From: Ptychodera flava
Taxonomy: Eukaryota > Hemichordata > Enteropneusta > Ptychoderidae
Length of the DNA stretch: 64,000 nt
NCBI RefSeq assembly: GCF_041260155.1
Contig: NC_091947.1
Location: forward strand, 32,808,032 to 32,872,031
Direction of reading: 5' to 3'
Under the pieces are notes generated by a model. That model was given only the letters and a program-made list of their open reading frames with translations. It made no database searches and had not been told where the DNA came from. The translations under genes and the position numbers were made by a program. Position 1 is the stretch's first letter. The number at the start of each line of letters is the position of its first letter. Shown in pieces: positions 49,757 to 62,024 of this stretch.

Positions 49757-50353
49757 TCATATTAACTGTATACTGTTGTCTCAACGGTTACAATCTGGTT
49801 ACCAGAGTACACGGTCAAGACGAAGATGTCGAAACTTGTGTAAAATAGTCCACCCGATCGAGACCAATGCACTCGTTGCGTTGGGTCTTCACTTGTTCTT
49901 GATTCAAGTGGTCTACTTCCTGTCTAGCGATCGGCAATTTATGCATGTTCTTTGTGGGAAGTGATTGTCAAGTTCATGTTAGCGTTGACATCTGTGCGAA
50001 CGGGACGTCAGTTGCTAGTTTTCCTACCTCAAGATGAGACGAATACATGTAACTCTCGACAACATAAAAATGTCAGGCGTAAAATTTTATTTTCTTAGCT
50101 TTTGCACTGCGCCGCAGACTTGTCGACCTTCGTTATGACGGGAGAGATGGACTCGTGTTGTTGTTTTTTAACTTCATTTATATGTGTTCTTCTTCTTGTG
50201 TGTCTTATATAGAGTACCGATTTTATCCAACTAATACTAACGCCGTAGCGTAGAACAGTGCAGATTGTAACACACCTCATCCGCAGTCTGTGTTCTAATT
50301 CGCCAATTGACAGTCACGTGGGATGCGTTCTTTTTGTGCTGATCCACGTAAAC

Positions 50354-50428
50354 GACGTCATCAGGCATCATTTGTCGGAACTGTTGCCTGCCAGGCATCA
50401 GTTCCGAAAAATGATGCCCGCTGACGTC
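50354..50428. repeat. Hairpin with GACGTCA ends
   Basis: Arms of about 37 bp (GACGTCATCAGGCATCATTT outward-in) almost without loop. Outer ends contain the CRE-like TGACGTCA. It lies 41 bp upstream of the reading frame at 50470. Confidence 0.8.
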
Positions 50429-50439
50429 AAAAAACATTG

Positions 50440-50449
50440 GCGCATGCGC
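50440..50449. promoter_or_regulatory. NRF1-type palindrome GCGCATGCGC
   Basis: Exact match to the core of the NRF1 consensus, 20 bp before the start codon at 50470. Two more copies lie at 51073 and 51830 (a duplicated segment). Binding is an inference from the motif alone. Confidence 0.45.
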
Positions 50450-50469
50450 GAACTGGAATGTAAATAAAG

Positions 50470-50724
50470 ATGCCGTCTGCGGACGAGCAAAACGATAGTC
50501 GAGAAATTTCTCGGTTTATCCTACTTTCTGAAGAAGAACTGAATGCTCTGGTTTCAAACAAGGACTCGAAACGAACGAAGACGATAATCAAAGGTGCATT
50601 GAACGTTTTGCAGAAGTATTGCGACCCTGTCGGCAAAAACTTTTTCTTGCTGAACCACTCCAACATATTACATCATATAGCTTACATGCGACAACTTTTG
50701 TGTATGGTACGTTCTTATGTATGA
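50470..50724 (+). pseudogene. Crypton/KIAA1958-like N-terminal fragment
   Basis: 84 codons. LSEEELNALVSNKDSKRTKT followed by KGALNVLQKYC resembles the N-terminal helix region of Crypton-derived tyrosine recombinases (DUF3504/KIAA1958-type proteins), where an acidic start leads to ENKDSxxTKK and a hydrophobic helix. The catalytic part is absent; the frame stops 24 bp before a foldback. It could be a captured first exon with its promoter, given the NRF1-type site. Moderate confidence on family. Confidence 0.5.
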
Positions 50725-50747
50725 CTACGGATGAGGTGTGTTACAAA

Positions 50748-50932
50748 ACACATATTGACTGGCCATGAGGGCAACAGCGTACGTCTTTAACCCCTCGGGC
50801 CTGTGAGTCACCCCAAAAACAGACTGTTTCCCTCGGCCTACGGCCTCGGGAAACAGTCTGTTTTTGGGGGTGACTCACAGTCCCTCGGGGTACAGACGTA
50901 TGCTGTTGCCCTCATGGCCAGTCAATATGTGT
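50748..50932. mobile_element. 185 bp foldback with GGCC-TAC-GGCC apex
   Basis: Arms of about 85 bp pair from ACACATATTGACTGGCCATG inward, with small bulges, to an apex reading TCGGCCTACGGCCTCGG. Probably a small foldback transposon, or an inverted duplication. Confidence 0.8.
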
Positions 50933-50991
50933 ATACTGTCATCAGGTTCGCTTTGTGCCCCTCACTTGCTTTTTTCGACAGTTCTGAGCGC

Positions 50992-52800
50992 GAGCGCCAG
51001 CTTTGGTCTATTGGACGTGTTTGCCGTAGCGATACCGGCAGAGTTGAGAACGCCAGCATTGCGTTGAAGATAGCGCATGCGCACTATCCCGCGAAAACTA
51101 TACATAATCTCTGCGTGTTTATCAAAGATATCGTGGTCGGTAATCCGCGACCGTGAAGACAAAGGGAAGTTGCCACTGTAGAAATATGTCAGGAATTACC
51201 CGGTACGATATGACCCAATATTTTCCGCCAAAAGTAAGACCAGGGGTTCGAAATTTGAAATTAAAAAAAAAATTGCTAAAATTCATCTTTGAACCTGAGT
51301 TGCATCGTTAATTTTAGGATGACAACTGTGTAGATAAGTGATAAAAGCTGCACGGAAGGAGAAATCTCATCATATGACATGACTGGGTAAGGAAACTGTT
51401 TAAGACTAAAAAATCATCATGATGGTAAAATGAGCACATTCTGTGGAAGATAGAACATTCTATGCTTTCTGTACATTTTCAACACACGCAAGTGCATCTG
51501 GTAGAACATGTAATGTCACCAAATAAAACATCTGTGCAGTGTGCGTACATCGTCAGCTTGCATTGATACAGGTTAAACATTTGTAGGCCGATGCCAAAGT
51601 TCAGTGCGCTGTGTTTTTGTTCTTGAGGCACAATGACTAGATTGTGTGATAGAAAGGCTTAATCAATCACTTAAATAAGGTATTAACAGAAAAAGGGAAT
51701 GTTCACGGTGGGGGCTTGTCATGATCGTAAAAGTGGACAAAAGCCGAAAGCGCCAGCTTTGGTCTATTGGACGTGTTCGCCGTAGCGATACCGGCAGAGT
51801 TGAGAACGCTAAGCATCGCGTTGAAGATAGCGCATGCGCACTATACCGCGAAGACTGTACATAATCTCTGCGTGTTTATCAAAGATATCGTGGTCGGTAA
51901 TCCGCGACCGTTAAGACAAAAGGGAAATAATGGCACGCGGTGTAGCTGACAATTTGCCATTTTAGTAATATTTCAGGAATAACCCGGTACGATGTGACCC
52001 AATATTTTTCGCCAAAAGAAAGACCAGGGGTTCGAAATTTGAAATTAAAAAAAATTGCTAAAATTCACCTTTGAACCTGAGTTGCATCGTTAATTTTAGG
52101 ATGACAACTGTGTAGATAAGTGATAAAAGCTGCACGGAAGGGGAAAGCTCATCATATGACATGAGTGGATCAGGAAACTGTTTAAGACTAAAAAATCATC
52201 ATGATGGTAAAATGTGCACATTCTGTGGAAGATGAACATTCTATGCTTTCTGTACATTTTCAACACACGCAAGTGCATCTGGTAGAACATGTAATGTCAC
52301 CAAATAAAACATCTGTGCAGTGTGCGTACATCGTCAGCTTGCATTGATACAGGTTAAACATTTGTAGGCCGATGCCAAAGTTCAGTGCGCTGTGTTTTCG
52401 TTCTTGAGGCACAATGACTAGATTGTGTCAGAGTGATAGAAAGGCTTAATAAATGCATCATTGATTGGTGTGAAAGCGTATCGATACTTTAATTAAGAGG
52501 AGCTCCCATGAAGGTGTGTTAAAATTGGTGTGATGAAGTACCTTTACAAGGGCTTGTAAATTAACTGGTAAAGTTAGCTTTCTAGCAGTATGAAATAATG
52601 ACAAACTAAACAGCGATATTTTTTGTCTCGACTTGTTATACTATTACCATGGTAGCAGTAACCGACAATAACTTCAAACAATACAACACCAAGTAGCAAC
52701 GATCATCAATCACTTTGAAGGCGAATTAAATAAGGTATTAACAGAAAAAGGGAATGTTCACGGTGGGGGCTTGTCATGATCGTAAAAGTGGACAAAAGCC
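50992..52800. repeat. Direct tandem duplication (755 bp unit)
   Basis: The segment beginning GCGCCAGCTTTGGTCTATTG at 50998 recurs at 51749. The second copy has about 290 bp more (about 52445-52730) before the shared ending GTATTAACAGAAAAAGGG. It includes the right end of the TTAA element, so it happened after that insertion. Confidence 0.85.
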
Positions 52801-53485
52801 GAGTACGAAATGGAAGAAAATATATAGTGCGATTTCCACCCTCCGAACTCCTGAAATACGTTTGCTACGTGGTCCTTATAGAAATCCATCACATTGTAAG
52901 CAAACCTTCTCAGCACCCTATCTCTACGACGTGCAATGCAACTATAAAACGGTGTTTGCTAAGTTTAGGTATGCATTGAACAATGTTGATTCAATCGACT
53001 GTATGCCTATCTCTGCCAGGTCGTACGTTATTTTTAAATATATAGTAATACCGTCGACGTGGAACTCACGGTTCCGTGATGTATCTCTTGTGAAAACACT
53101 TTTCATTGGTTCCGCTTTACAATGTAAACCATAAAGACAGACAAGTAATCTGCCATTAGCTAAGTAAAAAACTGATACTTTCTACATCTCTTTCTTTGTC
53201 TGATCACGTCTGCGTACTTCACATTGTCTCAGTCTTCTGTCCGTGTCTCTTTCCAAGCTGCCCCTCTCATTTTGAATCACTCACTCTGTCCATTTCTGTT
53301 TCTGTCGCCTCTATATACCACTCTGAAGCAATCATCCCCATAATTTGTTTTTCTTTTCTACAAAAGCTTGGTCTCTCTTTTGTACCTTGCACGGAAATAA
53401 GCTCTAAACTTATATTATACCAAACGTCACAAAGTCTTCTAGACCGTGCGTGGCATTCTGTACCTATGAAAGTACAGTATCAAGT

Positions 53486-55009
53486 CTTATCATATGACAT
53501 GGAAAATATCTTTTACACTTGTGATGTTTACCGTAAAATGTCAGGCCTGACATGGGAAGGTAAACGTCATCAGTTTGAGCGCGCCGGAACTATTTCAAAG
53601 ATGGCGACTTTCAATCAAAACAAACTCGCATTTTCTATCCATTCATTTTTTTTTAATTGTAGGATACGATAAAAAACCCCTTAATTTTGATGTACCTCGT
53701 TGGAAACATTTTTTGAAAAAGGCTGTTTAGAGGTTATCATATTAAACTGAATAAAAATATATTTCTCGAAACAAAGAACGGGAATCACGAGATCTCCCGG
53801 CCGCCCCCGCCCGCCAGCCGGCTCGCTTTGCCGCTCAACGGTGAAGAACGCGTACTGTAGAGTGTAGTGTGGTGTTGAGTGACCGTTCGATCGTAAACAA
53901 CTTATTTCCGTTTGCAAAATGAACGCGCGGTACGTTTTGTGGGTAATTTTCGAACGGTTAAGCTCAAAAATAAACAAGTGTTTTGTCGTTGCCATTTATT
54001 TTTCCAATCCCCCAAATAAAATAATCACGATCAAATGAAATGTGCCTCTTCTAGATCTGGTGTCATTTTGTGCGGGAAACAACCTGATCTGTTGTCATTT
54101 GCCAAGATGTCGTTCGACTGTGACCTCAGCGAATTTGTAGCTCTTGCCGATTCTCTATCTGAAGACGAAATTTTCCAGCAGTTACCACCCTGGACATGCC
54201 ATCAACAACTTAACAAAAACAACAACATCCACGCTATGCCAAATTCTCACTTGATGAGGAGGAAGAATTTGTCACCATGCAGAGAAAGAAAAATACCATC
54301 AGAAGTACCAACACTGCCGTCAAACAGTTCTCACTGTGGCTGAAGGCAATGAAACCGAACGAGCATCGACCACTCCTTGAAATTCAACCAACCGATCTCG
54401 ATTCGTATTTAGCAGGCTATTTCCTGGGTACGAGACAGAGTGATGGTCCGGACACACTGACTGGCTACCAACGTGGGATAGACCGGTTTCTCCAGGAGGT
54501 TAATTACGGACACTCTATAATCAGAGATGACGAGTTTAAAAGATCGCGCAAATGTCTGGCCGCAAAACGTTCTCAACTGAAGAAACTAGGCATGGGAAAC
54601 AAACCTAATGCAGCAGATGCCCTGACCAGCGAGGAGGAAGCGATCTTTGTGGAGAAAGGCATCGTTGGACGAAACAATCCTGAGTCCCTGTTTTACGCGG
54701 TGTGGTTAAACAACACAAAAATACTTGGCTTTCGGGGTGGACAGGAAAATCGTCAACTAGTATGGGGTGACATCACGCTCAAAGCAACGCCGAATGGATC
54801 TGAATACCTCGAATTTAACGAACGCGAAACTAAAACACGGCACGGAAAGATTGGGGCGATCCGGCAATTCAGCCCCAAGATCGTGCCGTCAGGATCGTGC
54901 CGTCATGGGCCGCATCACACACTCGCCTACGGCTCGTGTGTGATGCTGCCCATGACGTCACTCGTAGTAACGCATCTCTACTCACAATTGATATTGAGCG
55001 ATAACCTCT
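53486..55009 (+). mobile_element. Crypton-type insertion into repeat unit
   Basis: The left copy reads CAGTATCAAGTCATGTGAGT without interruption (10070-10090); here AAGT is present on both sides (53482-53485, 55010-55013) of 1.52 kb of new DNA. The insert has a GC-rich stretch (about 53780-53840), the tyrosine-recombinase frames and a hairpin. Cryptons usually lack long inverted ends, as here. Confidence 0.65.
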
Positions 55010-55011
55010 AA
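54104..55011 (+). pseudogene. Crypton-type tyrosine recombinase, truncated
   Basis: Two frames offset within an A/C-rich stretch near 54215: first MSFDCDLSEFVALADSLSED, then from about 54220 YAKFSLDEEEEFVT and STNTAVKQFSLWL. The main frame continues through TDLDSYLAGYF, DTLTGYQRGIDRFLQE, NKPNAADALTSEE and ILGFRGGQENRQLVWGD, the order found in DUF3504/KIAA1958 and Crypton recombinases. R in FRGGQE is the likely first catalytic arginine. The C-terminal catalytic H-x-x-R and tyrosine are missing: the protein-like part stops at a hairpin at 54901. The frame offset could be a lost base or a small intron. Confidence 0.75.
54901..54957. repeat. Hairpin with GCC-TAC-GGC apex
   Basis: CGTCATGGGC..GCATCACACAC pairs with GTGTGTGATGC..GCCCATGACG around TCGCCTACGGCTC. 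The apex is shared with the foldback at 50748. Confidence 0.8.
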
Positions 55012-57408
55012 GTGTCAGTTTTCTCTTCGCCGCTGTACCGTCTCGCACAGAATGATCCCATAAAGTGTTGAGGAGGAAATTATTGATTACAACGGTGTCA
55101 GTCTATTTTTGCATTAATATCGTCTGCTAGATTGATGGATAACTTTTGATTCAATGAAAGCAAGGATAACTTACACATTTCTTCAAGTAGTATATAAATT
55201 GTGACCGTCTGTCGTTAATTCCGACTAAGGGTTCCAGTAAGAACTTTAGAGAAAGACGAGAACGGTAAAAAAAGCCTCTTTCATCGTGACGTCTTTTTTT
55301 TCAAAAAGCATATGTAAACCAAGGAATTTGATGTGCCTGGTTATTCAGCTTTTTACTTACATAGTGTGTTGTTTACATTTCTGCTGACAGAAATGGTGAA
55401 GAATTCCCTTACAAAATCTCTTTCTCTACTTTCTAGCACAATGTTACTAAATGATCTTAACAGTGTGTTTTTCCGAACGAGTTGCACGCATGTTGTACCA
55501 TACCAGTGGACACGCAAGAGTTCTCCGTGTAATAATAGGGTGAGGTTAACAGTTTTTAACGATTTGAACAAAGTAACCTACCTGCCCAAAGTGTGTAAAG
55601 TTACTAGAATGCCGATGCCAGCAATACGGTACTACTTGCAAACTAGGCGCACTGGCAGCTCAGTTCTCTTGTCCTCTCGCACTGAACACAGTCAGGCCTT
55701 AGTCAACTGTAACTTCTATTTATATTTAGTCATTCTTGTTACCAATGGCAACTTCACCCTACCATGGAGAACTGAGAAACTCTGCAACTATCTTCAGAAG
55801 CCAGTCTGACACCCCTTTAGGTTTAGAAGTCTCATCAATTAGGAAATCTTTTCAGTGAAAGGAATTATTGTAGGTCCGTAGATCAGACCAATGAATTTAT
55901 CTCTGGTTTCTACTAAAGCTTGGTCTTTTTGTGTCAACCATGGTGACGGGCTCTAACCTTATTTTATCCCAACAAATCTTTTCAGTAAAAGGAACTTTTG
56001 TTGGTCCGTAGATAGGCACCGAAGGTATTCCATGCGAACAATACTATGAAACATGTGTGGGTGGATGACATAATAAACACAAAATGGCACTGATTTACAT
56101 TGTCAAAAAAGTTTGAACTTGTTTGAAAAGTTAAACTCTATCAGTGTTGTTAATTTCACACACTGTTCAGTAATATTAGATATTAACACGACCAAACATC
56201 AGACAAGGTTAGACTGAATTTCCGATCGATGAATAAATTCATCCTGATGACATATCCATAAACATTTATATATCTAACTTGTGAAATCAATCAGTACATG
56301 TTAGAGCTAGCCAAATCGAATACCAAAGATCAGCACCTTTTCAAATAAACCGTCTTATTATTCTCAGCTAGTTAATCATAGTAAAATCTTATTTGGGGCA
56401 ATGAATTCGCCTCACGTGTGATTTAATTTCCGCCCTATTTTCACTTATACCCTGTATTACTTTTCTGAGTAAAAATAATTATGTGATTATTTAAGGCTGA
56501 CAATTTTGGGGTAATTGGTTATTTGCTGTCCGAATCTTTACAAGAAAATACACAAAAAGCAGCAAGGCAGAACTATTTTCTCCCAACATGATGCCAATAA
56601 TTGGCGGGCAATCAATTGCGGGTGTTATCAACAATTGTATGCCAAAAGGATTCCGAATTGATGTCTTTTATTACAAAAAAGCGGCGCCTAAAGATCGCTC
56701 TTTCTTATGCACTTTCTTTAATGATGGCGAAGATTCCATATTAATCAACATTTTCTCTGACTGCCATTTACGACTTTTACTTAATACTTATTAGCTTCAA
56801 ACTACTACTTACTTAACTAAACTAAATTTAAAACTTCTAGTTTTGGGTAGTTTTCCGTTTCAGGCAATAACATCGGACACTACATAAACAAACAGGATAA
56901 TAGGGTGTGTTTACAAAAAATACAAAATATCAGTCAGCTAATGAAGCTTTCTGAACATATTTTAGAACAACTATAAATTATTATTAATATTATATATTAA
57001 ACAGAATATACGTTTCTTAAGGATGACTGTCAACCTTTGATATCTTAACAGACGACCCTTCACGAAGGGCACTTTTGCCACTCCGACACAGGTTTCTTCG
57101 TATGTAGATTGATTGCTTGCCACGGTGCATTCTAATTCCGTGGCGCACAAATTTACAAATTTATCCATTTCTTTTGTGTGCTGTCTTAAATGTTAAAATG
57201 ATACATCAATTTTCATTAAAGTGTTACTCCATACACTTTTTCGAAAAAGCAACTACTTTTAGTAAATTTAAACAAAGCCGTTGATATTCGTTTGACGCCA
57301 ACTTATTTAGCCACATTTTCTGAGTGGCCGAGTTACTGTAAAGTAATTTTCACCGGGACTCCTTCAGGAAAAAAATCAGAATAACTAAAAGATCACAAAA
57401 TATGTTAA

Positions 57409-57410
<2 letters not shown>

Positions 57411-57445
<35 letters not shown>

Positions 57446-57453
57446 TGTGTGTT

Positions 57454-57490
<37 letters not shown>
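57411..57490. repeat. (GA)n joined to (GT)n
   Basis: Paralog of the GA tract at 16882, here extended by a GT run. Confidence 0.97.
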
Positions 57491-57492
<2 letters not shown>

Positions 57493-57896
57493 AGGGGATA
57501 TTCCTTCAGATTTAGTCTTTCAAGTTACATTGATGGTGTATAAACTAGTGTTTTGTATGATATCTGTAGGTAGGGCATTCCACATTTTAGACCCTCCGAA
57601 ATGAAACCTACATTGATCAGCGTTAGAAAGACATCTTGTACAAAAGAGTCCTGGCGATATGTAAATCGTGTGTAACGATAATGAACATTACTCTTGAGAG
57701 TAAACAGGCGGGATTAGTATATTGTGAACAAATTTCATTCATGTATTTAAACATCATTAAATTGCCGCAAAGTAAACAAAATACGATGTCTAATCGACGT
57801 AACAGATGAAAATACATCTTCTGAGTGAAAAGCCTAAACTTATAAAAAAGCTATAATAATGATGCCTGCCAAATTTTACTGTAAAAAGCTCTCTAA

Positions 57897-60024
57897 AGGT
57901 TCCAAACGGACACCTCTGTATCCTAAGATTGACTTAACTCTCAGGAGCTTATGTTCATTCCCATCGTTGTTTTCAACCAATTTTGGCAGCAACTGCTTGA
58001 CACAAACCTTCTGCAAAAAGTCTTCAAAACCTCATTTATTAACATGATGGTTGTTCTTCCGTTTATGGCGTACGGACATTACGTTGCATGCAGATGGCGT
58101 GGTATGAGCTGTGGCTATGACGTACCTTCGATACCCAGAATCCTATTCGATTTGATTGTATCGGTCAACGTTCATCAAATACAAACTACTGCCATCTGTT
58201 TGTGTTGGGTTTTGTTTCGTTTGGTTTTGTTTTGTTTTTTCGTTTTTTGTTTTTGTTTTTGTTTTGGTTTGTTTGACAGACAAGTAAATCCACCATTAGC
58301 TATGTAAAACAATTGATACTTCCTACATCGCTTTCTTTGTATCTCACGTCTGCGTACTTCACCCTGTCTCAGTCCTCTGTCCGTGTCTCTTTCCAAGCTG
58401 CCCCTCTCACTTTGAATCTCTCACTCTGTCCATTTCTGTTTCTGTCGCCTCTATATACCACTCTGAAGGAATCATCCCCATATGTTTTTGTTTTCTACAA
58501 AAGCTTGTTCTCTCTTTTGTACCTAGTATGGCGACAAGTTCTAACCTTATATTACCCCAAATGTCATACAATCGTCTATACTGTGAGTAGCATTCCATAC
58601 CTTATGAAAGTATAGTATCAAGTCATGTGAGTTTCGTCTAGCACAAGAATGATCCGATAAAGTGTTGAGCTGGACATTATTGATTACAACGGCGTCACTC
58701 TTCACCTGTCTATTTTTGCCTAAATGTCGTCTGCTTGATTGATTGAGTATATTTAGTTGCGATGGATAACTTTTGATTCCATGAAAACAAGGATAATTAC
58801 TACTTTTTTCAAGTAATATATAAATTGTGACCGCCAGTCGTTAATTCCGAGTACGGGTTCCAGTGACAAATTTGGCGAAAGACGTGTACAGTAAAAAATA
58901 GTCTCTTTCATCATGACCTCATTTAACAAGAAGCATATATGAACAAAGCAATTTGTTGTGCCAGCTAATTCGGCTTTTTATCTACATGGTGTGTTGTTCT
59001 CATTACTGCTGCCAGAGATGTTGGAGAATTGCCTTAAAAATCTCTTTCTCTATTTTCTAGCACAAAGTCACTATATCATCTAAACACTGGGCTTTTCCGA
59101 AGGAGTTGCACGCACGTTGTACCGTACAAGGGGACCTGTAAGAGTTCTCCGTGTAATAATAGGGTGAGGTTAACAGTTTTTAACGATTTGAACAAAGTAA
59201 CCTACCTGCCCAAAGTGTGTAAAGTTACTAGAATGCCGATGCCAGCAATACGGTACTACTTGCAAACTCGGCGCATTGGCAGCTCAGTTCTCTTGTCCTC
59301 TCGCAGTGAACACATTCAGGCCTCCGTCAACTGTAACCTCTATTTATATGTAGTTATTATTGCTGTCAATGACAGCTTTACCCAACCGTGGAGAACTCTG
59401 TAACTGTCTTCAGATGCCAGCTGACACCCATTTTGGTCAGAAGCCTCATCAATAAGGAAGACTACAAATCTTATCAGTGAAAGGAACTGTGCTGGCTGCG
59501 TATAGGCTTCAAAGGTATTCCATTCTAACTGTGCTCTGAAGCATATGGCTGGATGATAAAATTAACACAGTGCTGATTGACGATATTCTAGGGAGTCCAT
59601 AATAAGTTCGAACGAGCAATTAATTTACCTCCCACTGCGAAGACTGTATATACAGCATTATGCCTTTACCTCAGGTAAGCTTTTATTTTAAACTTCTTCT
59701 TAGTTTTTGTCGTTTTCATTATTCTCAATCAGTTGTATTATATTTTTAACCAATACCACATAGATATCAGTTTTTTAAGTGTGAAATATTAGCCGCCTCG
59801 GATGACTACATTTTGTCGCGTCTGCCAGTGCCGAAACTAAGTTCCGTTTCGTAAAAAAAAAAATCCAATTTGAACATGCAAGAAAATGTACAGTTAAGAG
59901 TTATATCGCTGATATCATCTCCCACCGCGTCAAGGTATTTTTTGCCATAGTTTCAAAATGTTGAAATCCTGTGAATGTCCATTGCCACTGTATTGTATTG
60001 TATTGTATTGTATTGTATTGCATT
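57897..60024. repeat. Repeat unit R2, ends in (TATTG)n
   Basis: Counterpart of unit L3 without the Harbinger-like MITE. Ends in seven TATTG units (59990-60024) against three or four at 19730. Confidence 0.65.
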
Positions 60025-60983
60025 GTCGATTCGATTCGGCTATCCGTGCAGTGCGCTCTTAGAAAGGCAAAGATGTATTATACTTAGGTGTGCCGATCGC
60101 GATTATCCAGGGTGTTTCCGTGAGGAAATCTTGGTTTTTGAAAATTAAATGTATTATAAATATTTAGACAATTTTCCTGTAGAAAGGTAATCCGTGTGCG
60201 ACCAGAATTGAATCACAGACCATCGATGCATCGATTGTCAAATGGTTTGAATGCCGAGGCGCTCCAAATAGTTCCCAGGGGCTATACTAGTCACCTATGC
60301 GAATTGTGGTGGAATCAGCAAACTTTCTTTTTCGTTTTTTTTTCCCGAGTGACTAAGACTCGGCTTTCTCCCACGGGGCATGACCGATCACCGACGCAAG
60401 TGGTACTATGGCGTACACCAGCGTCAGCATAGACTCGTACGCCCTAGCTTTGTTGACAATAGCCCCAGTGCCGAACGTTCGATGTTCGGAAGCTGAATTT
60501 AGGTGGGCCACCGGAATTCAAACTTTTACTTTTTAGAGGACATGTTTTCATCGATATCTCGCGATTCACGCGCAGTCGCCACGTCAAATATCGACCGTTG
60601 GCATTAAAAATGTGTTGAAAAATGTTACCAAGTAGGAGTTAACCTTACATATTGCATCCTGCATCCATCACTAGTAAGTAGATGTAGGATTTGGGAATGA
60701 CACTTCAAATTTTCACAACAGTCTTTTCTAGAACTCATTTGTTATATTGGAATTATACTCTATACTGCGATTTTTACAACGTAAGATTGTTTAATCGTCA
60801 GTCATGTAATTCAAATTAGCTACAGAGACAATAGAAGGTCCCACTGCTGAGTTCTCACAACCTCGGCATTAGGCTGGCAAGATTTACGAAACCTCCTGAA
60901 TAGGGTGGATAACTCTTGGGGAGCTAATTCGGTCTGCAGACTGACCTTGCAATCAAGTAATACAATAAGTATACCAAAAAGTG

Positions 60984-61056
<73 letters not shown>

Positions 61057-61379
61057 AGCCAAATAACTCGATCTACAATGGCTAGGAAAATAAAGTTACA
61101 GTATTATCAAACTAACCATCAATTGCATGTATTTCATAGAATGTTAAAGAACTTCAAACCGTCATTCTCCTTACAATTACAATAATATAAAATTAACGAC
61201 CGTCATTTTTAGTCTTATAATTGACTGTCGAGCAAAATTTCATGGTCTACAGGATGGACATCCATCTTAAACGTTGTCTGAGTGCATCTCAAGCTTAGTA
61301 AATTATGAAATTATGATGTTTCTAATAGTGATGGAAAAGCATTGTAAACACATTGCCCATATCAAAGTGGACTAGTCCA
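60025..61379. other. 3' flank of gene B
   Basis: No gene recognised. Includes a 70 bp AT microsatellite at 60983-61053. A 78-codon frame at 60196 has no recognisable features. Confidence 0.5.
60983..61053. repeat. (AT)n microsatellite
   Basis: About 35 AT dinucleotides in the 3' flank of gene B. Confidence 0.97.
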
Positions 61380-61598
61380 TCAAGCTACGACAGTTCCGGC
61401 TGCTACTTTTGGGATATTTCTGCATTTCAGGTAAACGTTATCACAAGGCACTGTCATAATGGCAAATACCACAAGGACAATGATTACGATTGTGACGACA
61501 GGTACACCAGCTTTACGATCGAGAGACACCGTCACGATGTTCGATTGCGGTGAAGTGTTACCGTAGTCATCGGTGGCAAACAAAGAAAACACACGAAT
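61380..61598 (-). CDS. Gene B exon 16: TM helix and stop
   Basis: Eight bases are missing after ATTCG compared with gene A, which matches the new phase left by exon 15. Then VFSLFATDDYGNTSPQSN, the TM helix, and TGA at 61382-61380. Confidence 0.85.
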   Translation of the reverse strand: MRVFSLFATDDYGNTSPQSNIVTVSLDRKAGVPVVTIVIIVLVVFAIMTVPCDNVYLKCRNIPKVAAGTVVA

Positions 61599-62024
61599 CT
61601 GCGGAGAAAGAAGACCAGTAGGGTTCTCTAAAACATATGAAAGTGCTATTTAAAACCAAGAAGAAACTTGTGGTTTGATAGACCGCAGACAGTAGACGCA
61701 CACACACAAATTGGCAGACAGATCGATGGAGACTGTGATACTGAGAAGACAATTCATATAAAACAAATGTGAGGACAGAGGCTGTAGTGTGGGGAACAAT
61801 CGCACCCGACGAAAAGATTGGCAGACTTATGATTTGAAATGTTCTCAACAAATTCCTCGAGATAAAAGTCGTTCAGTAGCCAGAGAGGCTGTCATCAAAA
61901 TATTCATATTTGGAGATTGAAGCAACATATGGTCGTCATGTTGCTATAAAAATTATAATGCAAGCCAATTCCAGTATTATAATTATATTTTCACTTCGTT
62001 ATCGCACAACAAAGCACTTCTTAC

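Larger units (their letters stand above)
48726..51307. mobile_element. 2.58 kb TTAA-flanked element with empty site in paralog
   Basis: Ends GGATACGACTCAGGTTCA at the left and complement of CGATGCAACTCAGGTTCA at the right. TTAA lies on both sides (48722-48725, 51308-51311), and the paralogous flank of gene C has one TTAA at this place (near 9209). TTAA targets indicate piggyBac or Kolobok type. Inside are an ACACGAT MITE, a foldback at 50354-50428, a tyrosine-recombinase-like first exon and a second foldback. No TTAA transposase is seen, so it is non-autonomous. Confidence 0.8.
53037..57896. repeat. Repeat unit R1 of the right array
   Basis: Paralogous to 9624-17356, sharing the left junction TAGTAATACCGTCGACGTGG. 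It carries the tyrosine-recombinase insertion at 53486-55009. A frame at 56588-56791 (MMPIIGGQSIAGVINNCMPK) is open for 68 codons here but broken in the left copy; another at 57168-56971 on the minus strand (ELECTVASNQSTY) is open in both. Confidence 0.6.

Noticed and set aside
53196-53672. 158-codon plus-strand frame
   Set aside because: Runs through the pyrimidine-rich tract of the repeat unit and into the inserted element; the other units do not keep it open.
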